Positions 24,803 to 33,322 of a stretch of 64,000 nt of DNA are shown here, in pieces; the stretch's first letter is position 1; the number at the start of each line of letters is the position of its first letter. The DNA comes from Bacillota bacterium (GTDB lineage Bacteria; Bacillota; Clostridia; Oscillospirales; Ruminococcaceae). The stretch spans positions 1 to 64,000 of the forward strand of contig JAEZCT010000064.1 in NCBI GenBank assembly GCA_023433405.1, given 5' to 3'. The notes beneath the pieces were generated by a model. It had not been told where the DNA came from. It saw nothing but the letters and a program-made list of their open reading frames with translations, and ran no database searches. The position numbers were made by a program, and so were the translations under genes.

Positions 24803-25810
24803 ATGAAACTGCTCGCAATAGAATCATCCTGTGACGAAACTGCCGCCGCCGTGGTGCAGGACGGCAGAACCGTGCTCTCCTCGTTGATTGCCTCACAGGT
24901 GGAGGAACACCGCCTGTACGGCGGCGTAGTACCCGAGATTGCATCCCGCCGCCATGCTGAGGCGATAGTGGGGCTGACACGGCAGGCGCTTATAGAAGCA
25001 AACACCACGCTTGAGGAGCTGGACGCAATTGCCGTTACCTATGCGCCGGGTCTGATAGGCGCGTTGTTAGTGGGCGTAAACTTTGCAAAGGGAGTATGCC
25101 TTGCGGCAAACAAGCCGCTTATTCCCGTTCATCACATCAAGGGGCATATTGCCGCAAATTATATCGCATACCCGGAGCTTTGCCCCCCGTTTTTGTGCCT
25201 TGTGGCTTCGGGAGGGCACAGCCATATTATTGAGGTGCTTGATTACGCCCGCTATCGTGTGGTGGGTCGTACCCGGGACGACGCGGCGGGGGAAGCGTTT
25301 GATAAGGCCGCCCGTTCCATGGGCTTTCCCTACCCCGGCGGGATGTATATCGACCGCGCGGCGCAAACGGGGAACCCCGCCGCCTACGCCCTGCCCCAGC
25401 CCAAGGTAAGCGGCAGTGAGTTTGATATGAGCTTTTCGGGGCTGAAAACCGCCGTGATTAACCTGCTGCACAATGCCGGGCAAAAGGGGGAGGCGGTGGA
25501 TATTGACGGTCTTGCCGCTTCCTTTCAGCGCACGGTCACCGAGGCGCTTACTACGCGCCTGATGGCGGCGGCGCGCGCGCTTGGCTACCATACCGTTGCT
25601 GCGGCGGGCGGGGTGCTTGCAAACTCCGGCCTGCGCAAGGGGCTGACAGAGGCCTGCGCGCAGAACGGACTGCGTCTTTTTATGCCGCCGCTTTCCCTTT
25701 GCGGGGATAACGCCGCCATGATTGGCGCGCAGGGCTATTATGAATGGCTGGCTGGCAATACCGCAGATTTGTCCCTGAACGCCCGAGCCGCCCTGCCCAT
25801 AGACGCGTGA
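24803..25810 (+). CDS. tsaD: tRNA N6-adenosine threonylcarbamoyltransferase
   Basis: Transfers the threonylcarbamoyl group to A37 of ANN-decoding tRNAs. The 335-residue protein has the ASKHA nucleotide fold: MKLLAIESSCDETAAAV, the iron-binding PVHHIKGHIAANY, SGGHSHI, and AAAGGVLANSGLRKG with CGDNAAMIGAQGYY near the end. GGAAAGGTG precedes the ATG; thirteen upstream in-frame codons are not conserved. Its usual partners TsaB and TsaE are not encoded nearby and must be elsewhere. A terminator follows. Confidence 0.95.
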   Translation: MKLLAIESSCDETAAAVVQDGRTVLSSLIASQVEEHRLYGGVVPEIASRRHAEAIVGLTRQALIEANTTLEELDAIAVTYAPGLIGALLVGVNFAKGVCLAANKPLIPVHHIKGHIAANYIAYPELCPPFLCLVASGGHSHIIEVLDYARYRVVGRTRDDAAGEAFDKAARSMGFPYPGGMYIDRAAQTGNPAAYALPQPKVSGSEFDMSFSGLKTAVINLLHNAGQKGEAVDIDGLAASFQRTVTEALTTRLMAAARALGYHTVAAAGGVLANSGLRKGLTEACAQNGLRLFMPPLSLCGDNAAMIGAQGYYEWLAGNTADLSLNARAALPIDA

Positions 25811-25829
25811 ATTTATAACGGAATAGCAT

Positions 25830-25888
25830 AACACTACAGTGACCCCATGAACAATCTGTTTTCACGGGCTTTCTGTAGTGTTTTTTAT
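25830..25888 (+). terminator. Terminator after tsaD
   Basis: AACACTACAG pairs with CTGTAGTGTT across a loop of about 30 bases and is followed by TTTTTATT. Confidence 0.8.
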
Positions 25889-25911
25889 TAATAATACTCT
25901 TTGTTTAGCCG

Positions 25912-26016
25912 TAATACTAATATCCGATTTAAAAGAGTATAAAAATCAAGTGAAAAGCTTTAATTTATGGGTTTTCACGCGGATTTTTATCGACTCTTTT
26001 TGAGGAGAGTAGTATA
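25912..26016. repeat. R1 palindromic repeat, subfamily A
   Basis: Full-length copy with TAATACTAATATCCGATTT at the left and TGAGGAGAGTAGTATAAT at the right; almost identical to copies at 29692 and 46677, and the reverse complement of those at 50807 and 61818. Confidence 0.95.
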
Positions 26017-26259
26017 ATCCACCCTACACCTTTTGAGGGGATTCGTATTACATAGTTTACAATGTCTGTGAAATACTACAGATTTGAAATAGGGTTCCCG
26101 CGCCCCCCTCCCTGTTTCGCCTGACAAGAAAGGTCGCAACAGAGCTGTGTGAACTTATAAATATGCAATTATGCAGGAATGATGTTCTCTTCATTCATTT
26201 TTGTGTTTTGGCGCTGCAACAAAAACCGAATAATTGACAACTAATTAACACAAAACGCA

Positions 26260-26288
26260 TTGACTTCTTTACGCCAACCCGATATAAT
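26260..26288 (+). promoter_or_regulatory. Strong promoter of pckG
   Basis: TTGACT (26260-26265), a 17-base spacer and a perfect TATAAT (26283-26288). The predicted start near 26295 leaves an untranslated leader of about 410 nt. That leader contains a hairpin AGCCG/CGGCT near 26360, then a T-rich stretch (26416-26510), then a GC-rich part before AAAGGAG. I recognise no riboswitch class in it. Confidence 0.8.
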
Positions 26289-26702
26289 GATAGTCGTGGA
26301 AGATTTGAGTGTTTGAAATGGCACGGGCTTGCGTCAAGCCTTGCGAGGCAAAGCATAGCCCAGCCGACTGATTTCGGCTTCGTTCGCTTTGTTTTGCGCA
26401 AGAACCGAATGCAGGTCTTTTATTTTTGCTTAAAACCCTCATCTTTTTTCTATGCAATTTTCGTTTTATTTTTTTGCATTTTTGCTTTTCGCTTTTTCCC
26501 TCCGTCACAATTATTATGCGCGCAATAAGGTTTTACCCAAGTGAGCCATCGTTATACCAGCAATGGTTCTATTTCCCGGCACACAGGGATTATTTTCGCC
26601 GGCAGAAGGGTAACGCCGTAATAATAACCCCACACCGCACCCCATCACGGCGGGGGGATAACCCCGGCCAATTTCCAAGGCTTTTGAAAGGAGCTAAACA
26701 GG

Positions 26703-28472
26703 ATGACAACTAACAAACACGTTCTGAGCTGGATTGAAGAGATGAAGGCTCTGACAAAGCCCGACAAGATCGTATGGATTGACGGCTCGAAGGAGCAGCT
26801 TGACGCATTGCGTGCCGAGTCTGTAGCATCTGGCGAGATCCTAAAGCTTAACGAAGAGAAACTGCCGGGCTGCTACATTCACCGCACCGCAGTCAACGAC
26901 GTTGCCCGTGTAGAGCACCGCACCTTTATCTGCTCACGCAACAAAGAGGATGCAGGCCCCACCAACAACTGGATGGACCCCCAGGAGGCTTACGCAAAGC
27001 TCCGCGGACTGTTTGACGGCGCGATGCAGGGTCGCACCATGTATGTCATCCCCTTTTCCATGGGTCCCATCGGTTCGCCCTTTGCCAAGGCCGGCATTGA
27101 GCTCACCGACTCCATCTATGTTGTTCTGAACATGGATATTATGACCCGCATCGGCGTAAAGGTGCTTGAGCAGCTGGGCGATTCCAACGACTTTGTTCGC
27201 GGCCTCCACGGCAAGAAGGATATTGACGAAGAGAACCGCTATATCATGCACTTCCCTGAGGATAACGCTATCTGGTCCATCAACTCCGGTTACGGCGGCA
27301 ACGTTCTGCTCGGCAAAAAGTGCTTTGCGCTCCGCATTGCATCCTACCAGGGCAAGAACGAGAGCTGGATGGCAGAGCATATGCTCATCCTCGGTCTTGA
27401 GAACCCCAAGGGTGAGGTTTCCTACATCGCGGCGGCGTTCCCCTCTGCCTGCGGCAAAACTAACCTTGCCATGCTTATCCCCCCTCAGGAGTTCCTGGAT
27501 AAGGGCTATAAGGTTTGGACTGTTGGCGACGATATTGCCTGGCTGCGCGTTGGTCCCGACGGCAGACTGTGGGCGGTTAACCCCGAGGCTGGCTTCTTTG
27601 GCGTAGCTCCCGGCACCAACATGAAATCGAACCCCAACGCTCTGCTTTCCACCAAGAAAAACACCATCTTCACAAACGTTGTGCATAACCTCGACGACAA
27701 CACCGTTTGGTGGGAAGGTCTTGATAAGAACCCCCCCAAGAACGCTCTTAACTGGAAGGGCGAAAAGTGGGACAGCGAGTCGGGCGAGAAGGGCGCGCAT
27801 CCCAACAGCCGCTTTACCGCTCCCGCCGCAAACTGCCCCTGCATCAGCAGTGAGTTTGAGGCTCCCCAGGGCGTGCCGATCAGCGCCATCGTATTCGGCG
27901 GACGCCGCGCCAAGACCGCTCCCTTGGTGTACCAGTCCTATGACTGGAACCACGGCGTATTCGTAGGCGCCATCATGGCCAGTGAGACCACCGCTGCCGC
28001 TACCGGCGCCGTAGGCGTTGTACGCCGCGACCCCATGGCTATGCTGCCCTTCTGCGGCTACCACATGGGCGACTACTTCAAGCACTGGGTTGAGATGGGC
28101 AAGAAGCTGGGCGATAAGGCTCCTAAGGTGTTTAACGTCAACTGGTTTAGAACCGACGACGAAGGCCACTTTATTTGGCCGGGCTTTGGCGACAACATGC
28201 GCGTTCTCGAGTGGATTGTAGACCGCTGTGAGGGCAAAACCGACGCGGTTGAAACTGCCATCGGCTTTGAGCCTAAGGCGGAGTCCATCAACATCGAGGG
28301 TCTGGATATTGACCTTGAGACTGTTAAGGGTCTTCTGGGCGTCGACGTTGAGCTGTGGAAGGAAGAGGCCAAGGGCATTCACGAGTTCTTTGGCAAGTTT
28401 GGCGACAAGCTGCCCAAGGAGCTTGCGGATGAGCTTGCAAAGCTTGAGAAGCGCCTGGCGGAAGCGAAATAA
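26703..28472 (+). CDS. pckG: Phosphoenolpyruvate carboxykinase (GTP)
   Basis: Interconverts oxaloacetate and PEP with GTP or GDP; in anaerobes it often runs in the anaplerotic, energy-conserving direction. The 589-residue protein matches the GTP class in length and motifs: YIAAAFPSACGKTNLAML (kinase-1a loop at about 245-262), GDDIAWLRVGPDG, the substrate-site RNA-type segment FGGRRAKTAPLVYQ, and PFCGYHMGDYFKHW. AAAGGAG lies before the ATG. The gene is single, with its own strong promoter and terminator. Codon use is noticeably more uniform than in its neighbours, consistent with high expression. Confidence 0.96.
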   Translation: MTTNKHVLSWIEEMKALTKPDKIVWIDGSKEQLDALRAESVASGEILKLNEEKLPGCYIHRTAVNDVARVEHRTFICSRNKEDAGPTNNWMDPQEAYAKLRGLFDGAMQGRTMYVIPFSMGPIGSPFAKAGIELTDSIYVVLNMDIMTRIGVKVLEQLGDSNDFVRGLHGKKDIDEENRYIMHFPEDNAIWSINSGYGGNVLLGKKCFALRIASYQGKNESWMAEHMLILGLENPKGEVSYIAAAFPSACGKTNLAMLIPPQEFLDKGYKVWTVGDDIAWLRVGPDGRLWAVNPEAGFFGVAPGTNMKSNPNALLSTKKNTIFTNVVHNLDDNTVWWEGLDKNPPKNALNWKGEKWDSESGEKGAHPNSRFTAPAANCPCISSEFEAPQGVPISAIVFGGRRAKTAPLVYQSYDWNHGVFVGAIMASETTAAATGAVGVVRRDPMAMLPFCGYHMGDYFKHWVEMGKKLGDKAPKVFNVNWFRTDDEGHFIWPGFGDNMRVLEWIVDRCEGKTDAVETAIGFEPKAESINIEGLDIDLETVKGLLGVDVELWKEEAKGIHEFFGKFGDKLPKELADELAKLEKRLAEAK

Positions 28473-28510
28473 TTCATTCTCTTTGAGATTTTCTGCGGTA
28501 TATAACAAAT

Positions 28511-28560
28511 AGGAACACCCCGCTGTGTGACAAGTCACATAGCGGGGTGTTCCTATTTTT
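28511..28560. terminator. Bidirectional terminator after pckG
   Basis: A 20-bp stem with one mismatch (GGAACACCCCGCTGTGTGAC and its complement, two-base loop) followed by TATTTTT on the plus strand. It lies between convergent genes and can serve both. Confidence 0.93.
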
Positions 28561-28568
28561 AGCTTGTA

Positions 28569-29444
28569 CTACCTTTTCTGCTTTGCCCTTTTAGCAAAAA
28601 GCTCAAGCACCGCAATACACGCAATAAAAGCCAAAAGACAAACACCCGCGGCGAAAAGCCGATTAGAGTAGGCTGCGGTATATGCGGGAACGCCTATCCC
28701 ACCCGTCATGGGAATCTCGCCTTTGGCATATACGGCACGCTCCGCCTCAAGCTGTGTATTTTTTTCAATCTCTTTTTTCCCCATTTGCATTAGCTGCTCA
28801 TCCACAAGAACAATACCGCCGCTCTGCTCGGTAAAGATATCCCCGTTTGTACCCTTGAGGTTTGCGGCAATAAACGCCTCCTTTGCACCGTCCGTGACGT
28901 AATAGACATAACCCATACCCGTCACCCACATCATCCTCGCAGCGTATTTTTCGGTGTTCATTTGGTGCTTTTTCATAAGCGCCAGAATAGACTTTTGGTT
29001 TGCGTTAAAGTCCGTGGATTTATCCCGGCTGGTTGTCTCCATATACATATGAATATTGGGGTCTTTCCCATCCACAGAAAATTCCACTATACCCGCGAAG
29101 CCACCTTTTGTGTCCGTCACCTCGGCAAGATACCCCTGCCCGCCTTCAATCAGGTAAGGCGCAAAATCGAAATCGCCTGTTTGTGCGTAAGCGATTAAGC
29201 TGCCGTGATAAATGGGCATGATGGTTTTCGCGTTAATTTTCACGTTCATCTGTTCCAGAGAAGCCTTTATATATTTCCTGCTTCCCGCCGTTTTTAAAAT
29301 CTCTTCGGAATCTTGCGCATAGACCGATTGCTCACAGGTAAATACTGTTTCATCGGCTTGTAATGGCGCCGCCGTTAACTGCACGAAAAGCAACGTAGCT
29401 AGAAATACTGTATTAATCCAAATACCCTTGTTTTTTCTCTTCAT
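28569..29444 (-). CDS. Secreted, C-terminally anchored protein of unknown function
   Basis: I do not recognise this 291-residue protein. It has a signal peptide at residues 1-30 (GIWINTVFLATLLFVQLTAAPLQA), a soluble region of about 220 residues and a C-terminal membrane helix (LFAAGVCLLAFIACIAVLELF) followed by basic residues, so it should face outward on the membrane. The soluble part has no cysteine clusters or known catalytic motif. The start is taken at MKRKNKGIW; the ribosome site is weak (AGAGATAAG). It is a single gene convergent with pckG, with an AT-rich upstream region. Confidence 0.75.
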   Translation of the reverse strand: MKRKNKGIWINTVFLATLLFVQLTAAPLQADETVFTCEQSVYAQDSEEILKTAGSRKYIKASLEQMNVKINAKTIMPIYHGSLIAYAQTGDFDFAPYLIEGGQGYLAEVTDTKGGFAGIVEFSVDGKDPNIHMYMETTSRDKSTDFNANQKSILALMKKHQMNTEKYAARMMWVTGMGYVYYVTDGAKEAFIAANLKGTNGDIFTEQSGGIVLVDEQLMQMGKKEIEKNTQLEAERAVYAKGEIPMTGGIGVPAYTAAYSNRLFAAGVCLLAFIACIAVLELFAKRAKQKR

Positions 29445-29515
29445 TATCTTATCTCTAGCGTAAGAATTTGTCAAATTATTTGTGCTCCGCTTTTAAAGAC
29501 TATGACGACCCGCTT

Positions 29516-29590
29516 ACACTATTATCCGATTGAAAAGTGTATAAAAATCCGCATGAAAATGCATGGACTAACACTTTCATTGGAATTCGA
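29516..29590. repeat. R1 palindromic repeat, half copy
   Basis: Only the left half is clear (ACTATTATCCGATTGAAAAG, then ATAAAAATCCGCATGAAAA); the right half has been lost or replaced. A second, intact copy starts 100 bases further on. Confidence 0.65.
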
Positions 29591-29691
29591 ATAAGCAGAA
29601 AGAACCTCATAATAACCGTGCGGCTGCAATACGTCTTGCTGCTTTGTGGTTTATCATGAGGTTCTTATTTTGACAGAATGGGTAATTGTAT

Positions 29692-29797
29692 TATACTAAT
29701 ATCCGATTTAAAAGAGTATAAAAATCAAGTGAAAAGCTTTAATTTATGGATTTTCACGCGGATTTTTATCGACTCTTTTTGAGGGAATTAGTATTAT
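29692..29797. repeat. R1 palindromic repeat supplying a stop codon
   Basis: Full-length subfamily A copy (TATACTAATATCCGATTT ... GAGGGAATTAGTATTA). Its right terminus overlaps the 3' end of the chemotaxis receptor gene, so the TAA stop at 29794-29796 is part of the repeat end. Confidence 0.93.
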
Positions 29798-31464
29798 ACA
29801 GCTATTTTCGCGAGCTTAAACTTCGCAATCTCGCGGTTTAAGAGACCTGCCTGTGTGGAAAGCTCCTCGCTCGCGGCGGCGCTCTCCTCGGCGGTTGAGG
29901 AGTTTGTCTGCACCACCAGCGATATCTGCTCGGTGCTGCCGGTTACCTGCGCAATGGCGGTCGCCTGCTGTGCCGACGCAAGCTCAATGGTTCCCATCAC
30001 CTCGCGCACCTTCTGCGCATTCTCCGATACGGCGGAGAGCGACTTTGCGGTGTCACCCGCAAGCTTTGAGCCAAGCTTTACGGCGGCTAAGGAGGCGTCT
30101 ATCAGCTCGGCGGTTCCCTTCACCGCCTCGGCGGAACGGCTGGCGAGGGTGCGAACCTCATCGGCTACCACAGAGAAGCCCTTGCCCGCCTGCCCCGCTC
30201 TTGCGGCCTCTACCGCCGCGTTCAGGGCCAGGATGTTTGTTTGGAACGCGATATCCTCTATCACCTTGTTAATGACGCTAATCTGCCCGGAGGCGGCGGA
30301 TATCTGCTCCATTGCGTTGAGCATTCGCGCCATTACCTCATTGCTGAGGCTTACCTCGTTTACCGTATGTTCCACATATTTGTTGGCAAGCCTTGTGTTC
30401 TCGGCATTCTCTCGTATGCTCTCGCCAATCTCGTTCATCGAGCCGGTCAGCTCCTCAAGCGATGCCGCCTGCTCTGACGCGCCGTGGGAGAGCATCTGTG
30501 CGCCCAGCGCTATCTGCTCGGAGCCGACGTTTACCTGTGCGGCAGACTGCGCGATGTTTTCGAGCAGCCGGTTCAGGTTCTTAAGTGTCTGGTTTAAAGC
30601 AACGGACATCACATCGTTTTGCGAGCGGGGCTCTACCTTTAGTGAAAGATCGCCGTGCGCCATTGCCTCGAGCAGACGAACCTGCTCGCGTATGGCGTTT
30701 GTCATGCGGATAAACGCGTCAAAAAGCTGCCCTATTTCGTCCTTGCTGTCCACAGTCAGCTCAATATCCAGGTTGCCCACCGCAAGCTCATCCGCCGCGT
30801 TTACCACCTTTTTAATCTTTAGGGCGATTGCCTGATTGAGATAGCGGATGAGAAAAAGAATCAGCAGCACCGTAAAAATAATGGTGGGAATGCCGATGCC
30901 CATTAATACCAACAGTCCTCTGTCGGCATCCGCCATGGCTTCTATTACATAATCTTCGTTGAGCACAGTCAGGCGTTCAAATAAATCCACCAGATTATTG
31001 TTTATGTAAAGCGCATTCTCCATATGGGTATAGGCCTCCGCCTTTTTACTGGCCAAAACCAGTGAAAGCAGCTGGTTTTTATAGCTTGTATACTCACCCA
31101 AATAAAAGCTCTCAAGCTCCTTAAACAGCGCGCGGTCCTCCTCCAGAAGGACTGATTGCTCATAGACCGTAAACTCTGCCTTCATTTGGTCGTCGCTGGT
31201 TTGCAGCTTTGCTATGCTGCTCTGAAAGATATCATCCTTCACTTCATACATTAACAGGTTCCGTGTCAGTACGCGCTGTTCTTGAAAATTCTCGCTCATA
31301 TTGCCCACGGCGGCAACCGCCGTCAGGTTTTTGTCGTGCAGCTTGTGTAGCCTGTCGTTTGCCTGCAATACCCCAAAAAATGCAACGCCGCATACCAAAA
31401 GTAAAACGATACCGATTACGCCAAAGGAAACAAGCAACTTTTTTTGTATACTGTAATCCTTCAT
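29794..31464 (-). CDS. Methyl-accepting chemotaxis protein
   Basis: A 556-residue receptor that signals through CheA/CheW. TM1 at about 10-32, a periplasmic-side four-helix-bundle sensor (about 33-182), TM2 at 184-207, HAMP to about 260, and a long cytoplasmic coiled coil with the signalling tip DIAFQTNILALNAAVEAARAG and VVADEVRTLASRSAEA. The C terminus lacks a CheR-tethering pentapeptide and ends KLAKIAV, the stop codon lying in an R1 repeat, so the native tail may have been trimmed. Start MKDYSIQKK follows TAGGGATG. A Fur-box-like site lies upstream. Confidence 0.93.
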   Translation of the reverse strand: MKDYSIQKKLLVSFGVIGIVLLLVCGVAFFGVLQANDRLHKLHDKNLTAVAAVGNMSENFQEQRVLTRNLLMYEVKDDIFQSSIAKLQTSDDQMKAEFTVYEQSVLLEEDRALFKELESFYLGEYTSYKNQLLSLVLASKKAEAYTHMENALYINNNLVDLFERLTVLNEDYVIEAMADADRGLLVLMGIGIPTIIFTVLLILFLIRYLNQAIALKIKKVVNAADELAVGNLDIELTVDSKDEIGQLFDAFIRMTNAIREQVRLLEAMAHGDLSLKVEPRSQNDVMSVALNQTLKNLNRLLENIAQSAAQVNVGSEQIALGAQMLSHGASEQAASLEELTGSMNEIGESIRENAENTRLANKYVEHTVNEVSLSNEVMARMLNAMEQISAASGQISVINKVIEDIAFQTNILALNAAVEAARAGQAGKGFSVVADEVRTLASRSAEAVKGTAELIDASLAAVKLGSKLAGDTAKSLSAVSENAQKVREVMGTIELASAQQATAIAQVTGSTEQISLVVQTNSSTAEESAAASEELSTQAGLLNREIAKFKLAKIAV

Positions 31465-31529
31465 AATCAACACATCCCTATATTTTTTATGAGTCACTAC
31501 GCAGCCTTCTTCATCCAGCTCAATTGTAA

Positions 31530-31544
31530 TGATAATTATTATAA
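31530..31544. promoter_or_regulatory. Fur-box-like palindrome before the chemotaxis receptor
   Basis: TGATAATTATTATAA matches the 7-1-7 Fur consensus TGATAAT-N-ATTATCA at all positions but one. It lies 66 bp upstream of the receptor start. The sequence is AT-rich, so chance is possible. Confidence 0.4.
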
Positions 31545-31719
31545 TTATACAGAATTAGCTGGAATAATACTAGTAGCAAAACTGTTAAATAGGTGAAATG
31601 CAGTGGTTTTACAAAAATTTTATTGATTAAACTATTGACAGTAAATCTATATGATAAGTTCAAGAAATTTCGCAAAATCATAAGGTTTACAGAAATTTAC
31701 TTGCAGGCAGAAGCACCGA

Positions 31720-33318
31720 CTAAAAGCCCTCGGTTAACCGGTCTATCGCCATATCGTAAGCCTTATGGATGCTGTGCGCCGCAATTTCCATAAAACTTGA
31801 GCGGTTATCAAAGAGCGTTCTCTGGTTTTTGGCGTTTACTTCCGGTTGTTGAAGAAGCAAATCGGTGAATACACCATCGTACACGCTGTCGCAGGTATTG
31901 CTTTCGCTTTTGTCGGCGTACAGGCTGATAAGGCCCCCTTCAATCTCACCCGATACGGGTGTTTCCGCTGCCTCCACCCCGTCAACCCGCACGACCAGAA
32001 GGCTGCCAATGAGTATAATCTCAAGCCTTCTGCTGCCCACGGCGTGGATATCCGGCTGCAATGCTTCCAAAACGGGTGGCGTGGGTGCTATTTCTGCCGC
32101 ATCCTCCGGCCTTGCGGTGTTGAGCCATGCTATCTCAAAGCAATGAGCATCGCTTTCGGCGGGCACCGGCAGAGCGACAGTGGAAAGCACCGTCTCGCCG
32201 CCCACCGACTCCTTTTGGGATAGCAGCAGGCTGTTGTCCTTGAGAGCAACCTTTATAAAGCTGTTTTTCTGAGCATCCCTGCGCAGGAATATTGCTTGTT
32301 CCCCCACCACGTTGCCGTCAAGATCCACACGAAGGGATACGTTTTGGAAGCGTTCGCTGTGGCTTAGGTGCATTTCCGCCGGGCTATCGGGCGGGGTGGT
32401 CAGAATGATGGTACCTGCGCGAAACTCCGCCCGCCCGCATTGGATGCTCCAATGGGCCGCGCGGCGGCTGTCTCCCGTTTGGAAGGCCATGGGATACCCT
32501 GTATCCTGTTGTATTCGCATGAGCAGGTGGTTTGTATACCAGTAGCTTTGAGCCTGGATGCGGGTGAGCTCAAGGGGGCTGGAATCGCGGGTGTTAAAGG
32601 CCTCTCCTTCGCGGCTGAGGGCCATCTGACCAGCCCTTCGCGTTCCCTCCGGGTTTTGTGCCCGCGTATTTTGAGCCGCGTCGCCGTCGGCTCCCTCTGT
32701 GGGCAGGATGGCATACAAAAGGGGCGCATAGCCCAGCTGTTTGGTATAGATGGTATTGATACTGTCGTAATCCGTCCCATAGCCGCTGGAGCCCAGCTCC
32801 CAAAAGGAGGTGCTTGCCATGTCCAGGAGGTTGTTAGGCTGTAGCTTGCCGTTTTCCTTTTGGGTTAAGCCCCCCGCTTCGCGTAGCATTGTTGCTTTGT
32901 AGTTTAACCGTTCCAGCATGGGTTGTACCAGCATGACGGTATCCCTTCGCCCATCCTCAAAGAGCAAAAGCATACCCTTTTCGGGCAGCCTGCCGCCCGA
33001 GCCGTAAAAGTCCAGCACATCCTGCTGCGTTAACGTCACTAGACCCGATTCCTTAAGTGCCGAGAGCTGCTCAAAAAGCATCCCGTCATCCATGCGTGCG
33101 CCTTTGCGCGTGCGGTTTGCCCCGGGGAAAGACACCGCTACAAAGCCCTTGTCACTTTCCATCAGTGCGGGGTTTACCGGCTCGTAGCGTTTTACTTGTA
33201 AAAAGTGAAGCACGGGCACAACGGTAAGCGCCGCTAAAAGAATAACCTGAAGCAGCGTGCGCACGCCTTTTGAAATAAGCTTTCTTTCATAATTAAACAC
33301 CACGCCTTTGCCTGGCAT
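31720..33318 (-). CDS. Membrane-anchored polysaccharide-deacetylase-like protein
   Basis: A 532-residue protein with one N-terminal membrane helix (about 20-40) and an outside domain. Residues from about 55 to 150 resemble the start of a polysaccharide deacetylase (FVAVSFPGANR, LFEQLSALKESGLVTLTQQD, KGMLLLFEDGRRDT), but the usual TFDDG reads LFEDG and I see no HxxxH zinc motif, so it may be inactive. The last 200 residues look like a beta-rich carbohydrate-binding or laminin-G-like domain ending in an outside helix. It starts five bases after the glycosyltransferase stop codon, so the two are co-translated and probably act together on one polysaccharide. Confidence 0.7.
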   Translation of the reverse strand: MPGKGVVFNYERKLISKGVRTLLQVILLAALTVVPVLHFLQVKRYEPVNPALMESDKGFVAVSFPGANRTRKGARMDDGMLFEQLSALKESGLVTLTQQDVLDFYGSGGRLPEKGMLLLFEDGRRDTVMLVQPMLERLNYKATMLREAGGLTQKENGKLQPNNLLDMASTSFWELGSSGYGTDYDSINTIYTKQLGYAPLLYAILPTEGADGDAAQNTRAQNPEGTRRAGQMALSREGEAFNTRDSSPLELTRIQAQSYWYTNHLLMRIQQDTGYPMAFQTGDSRRAAHWSIQCGRAEFRAGTIILTTPPDSPAEMHLSHSERFQNVSLRVDLDGNVVGEQAIFLRRDAQKNSFIKVALKDNSLLLSQKESVGGETVLSTVALPVPAESDAHCFEIAWLNTARPEDAAEIAPTPPVLEALQPDIHAVGSRRLEIILIGSLLVVRVDGVEAAETPVSGEIEGGLISLYADKSESNTCDSVYDGVFTDLLLQQPEVNAKNQRTLFDNRSSFMEIAAHSIHKAYDMAIDRLTEGF

Positions 33319-33322
33319 TGCC

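Noticed and set aside
26934..28538. Minus-strand frame of 534 codons across pckG
   Set aside because: It is antisense to a highly conserved enzyme gene with strong codon bias, which creates long antisense frames by chance.
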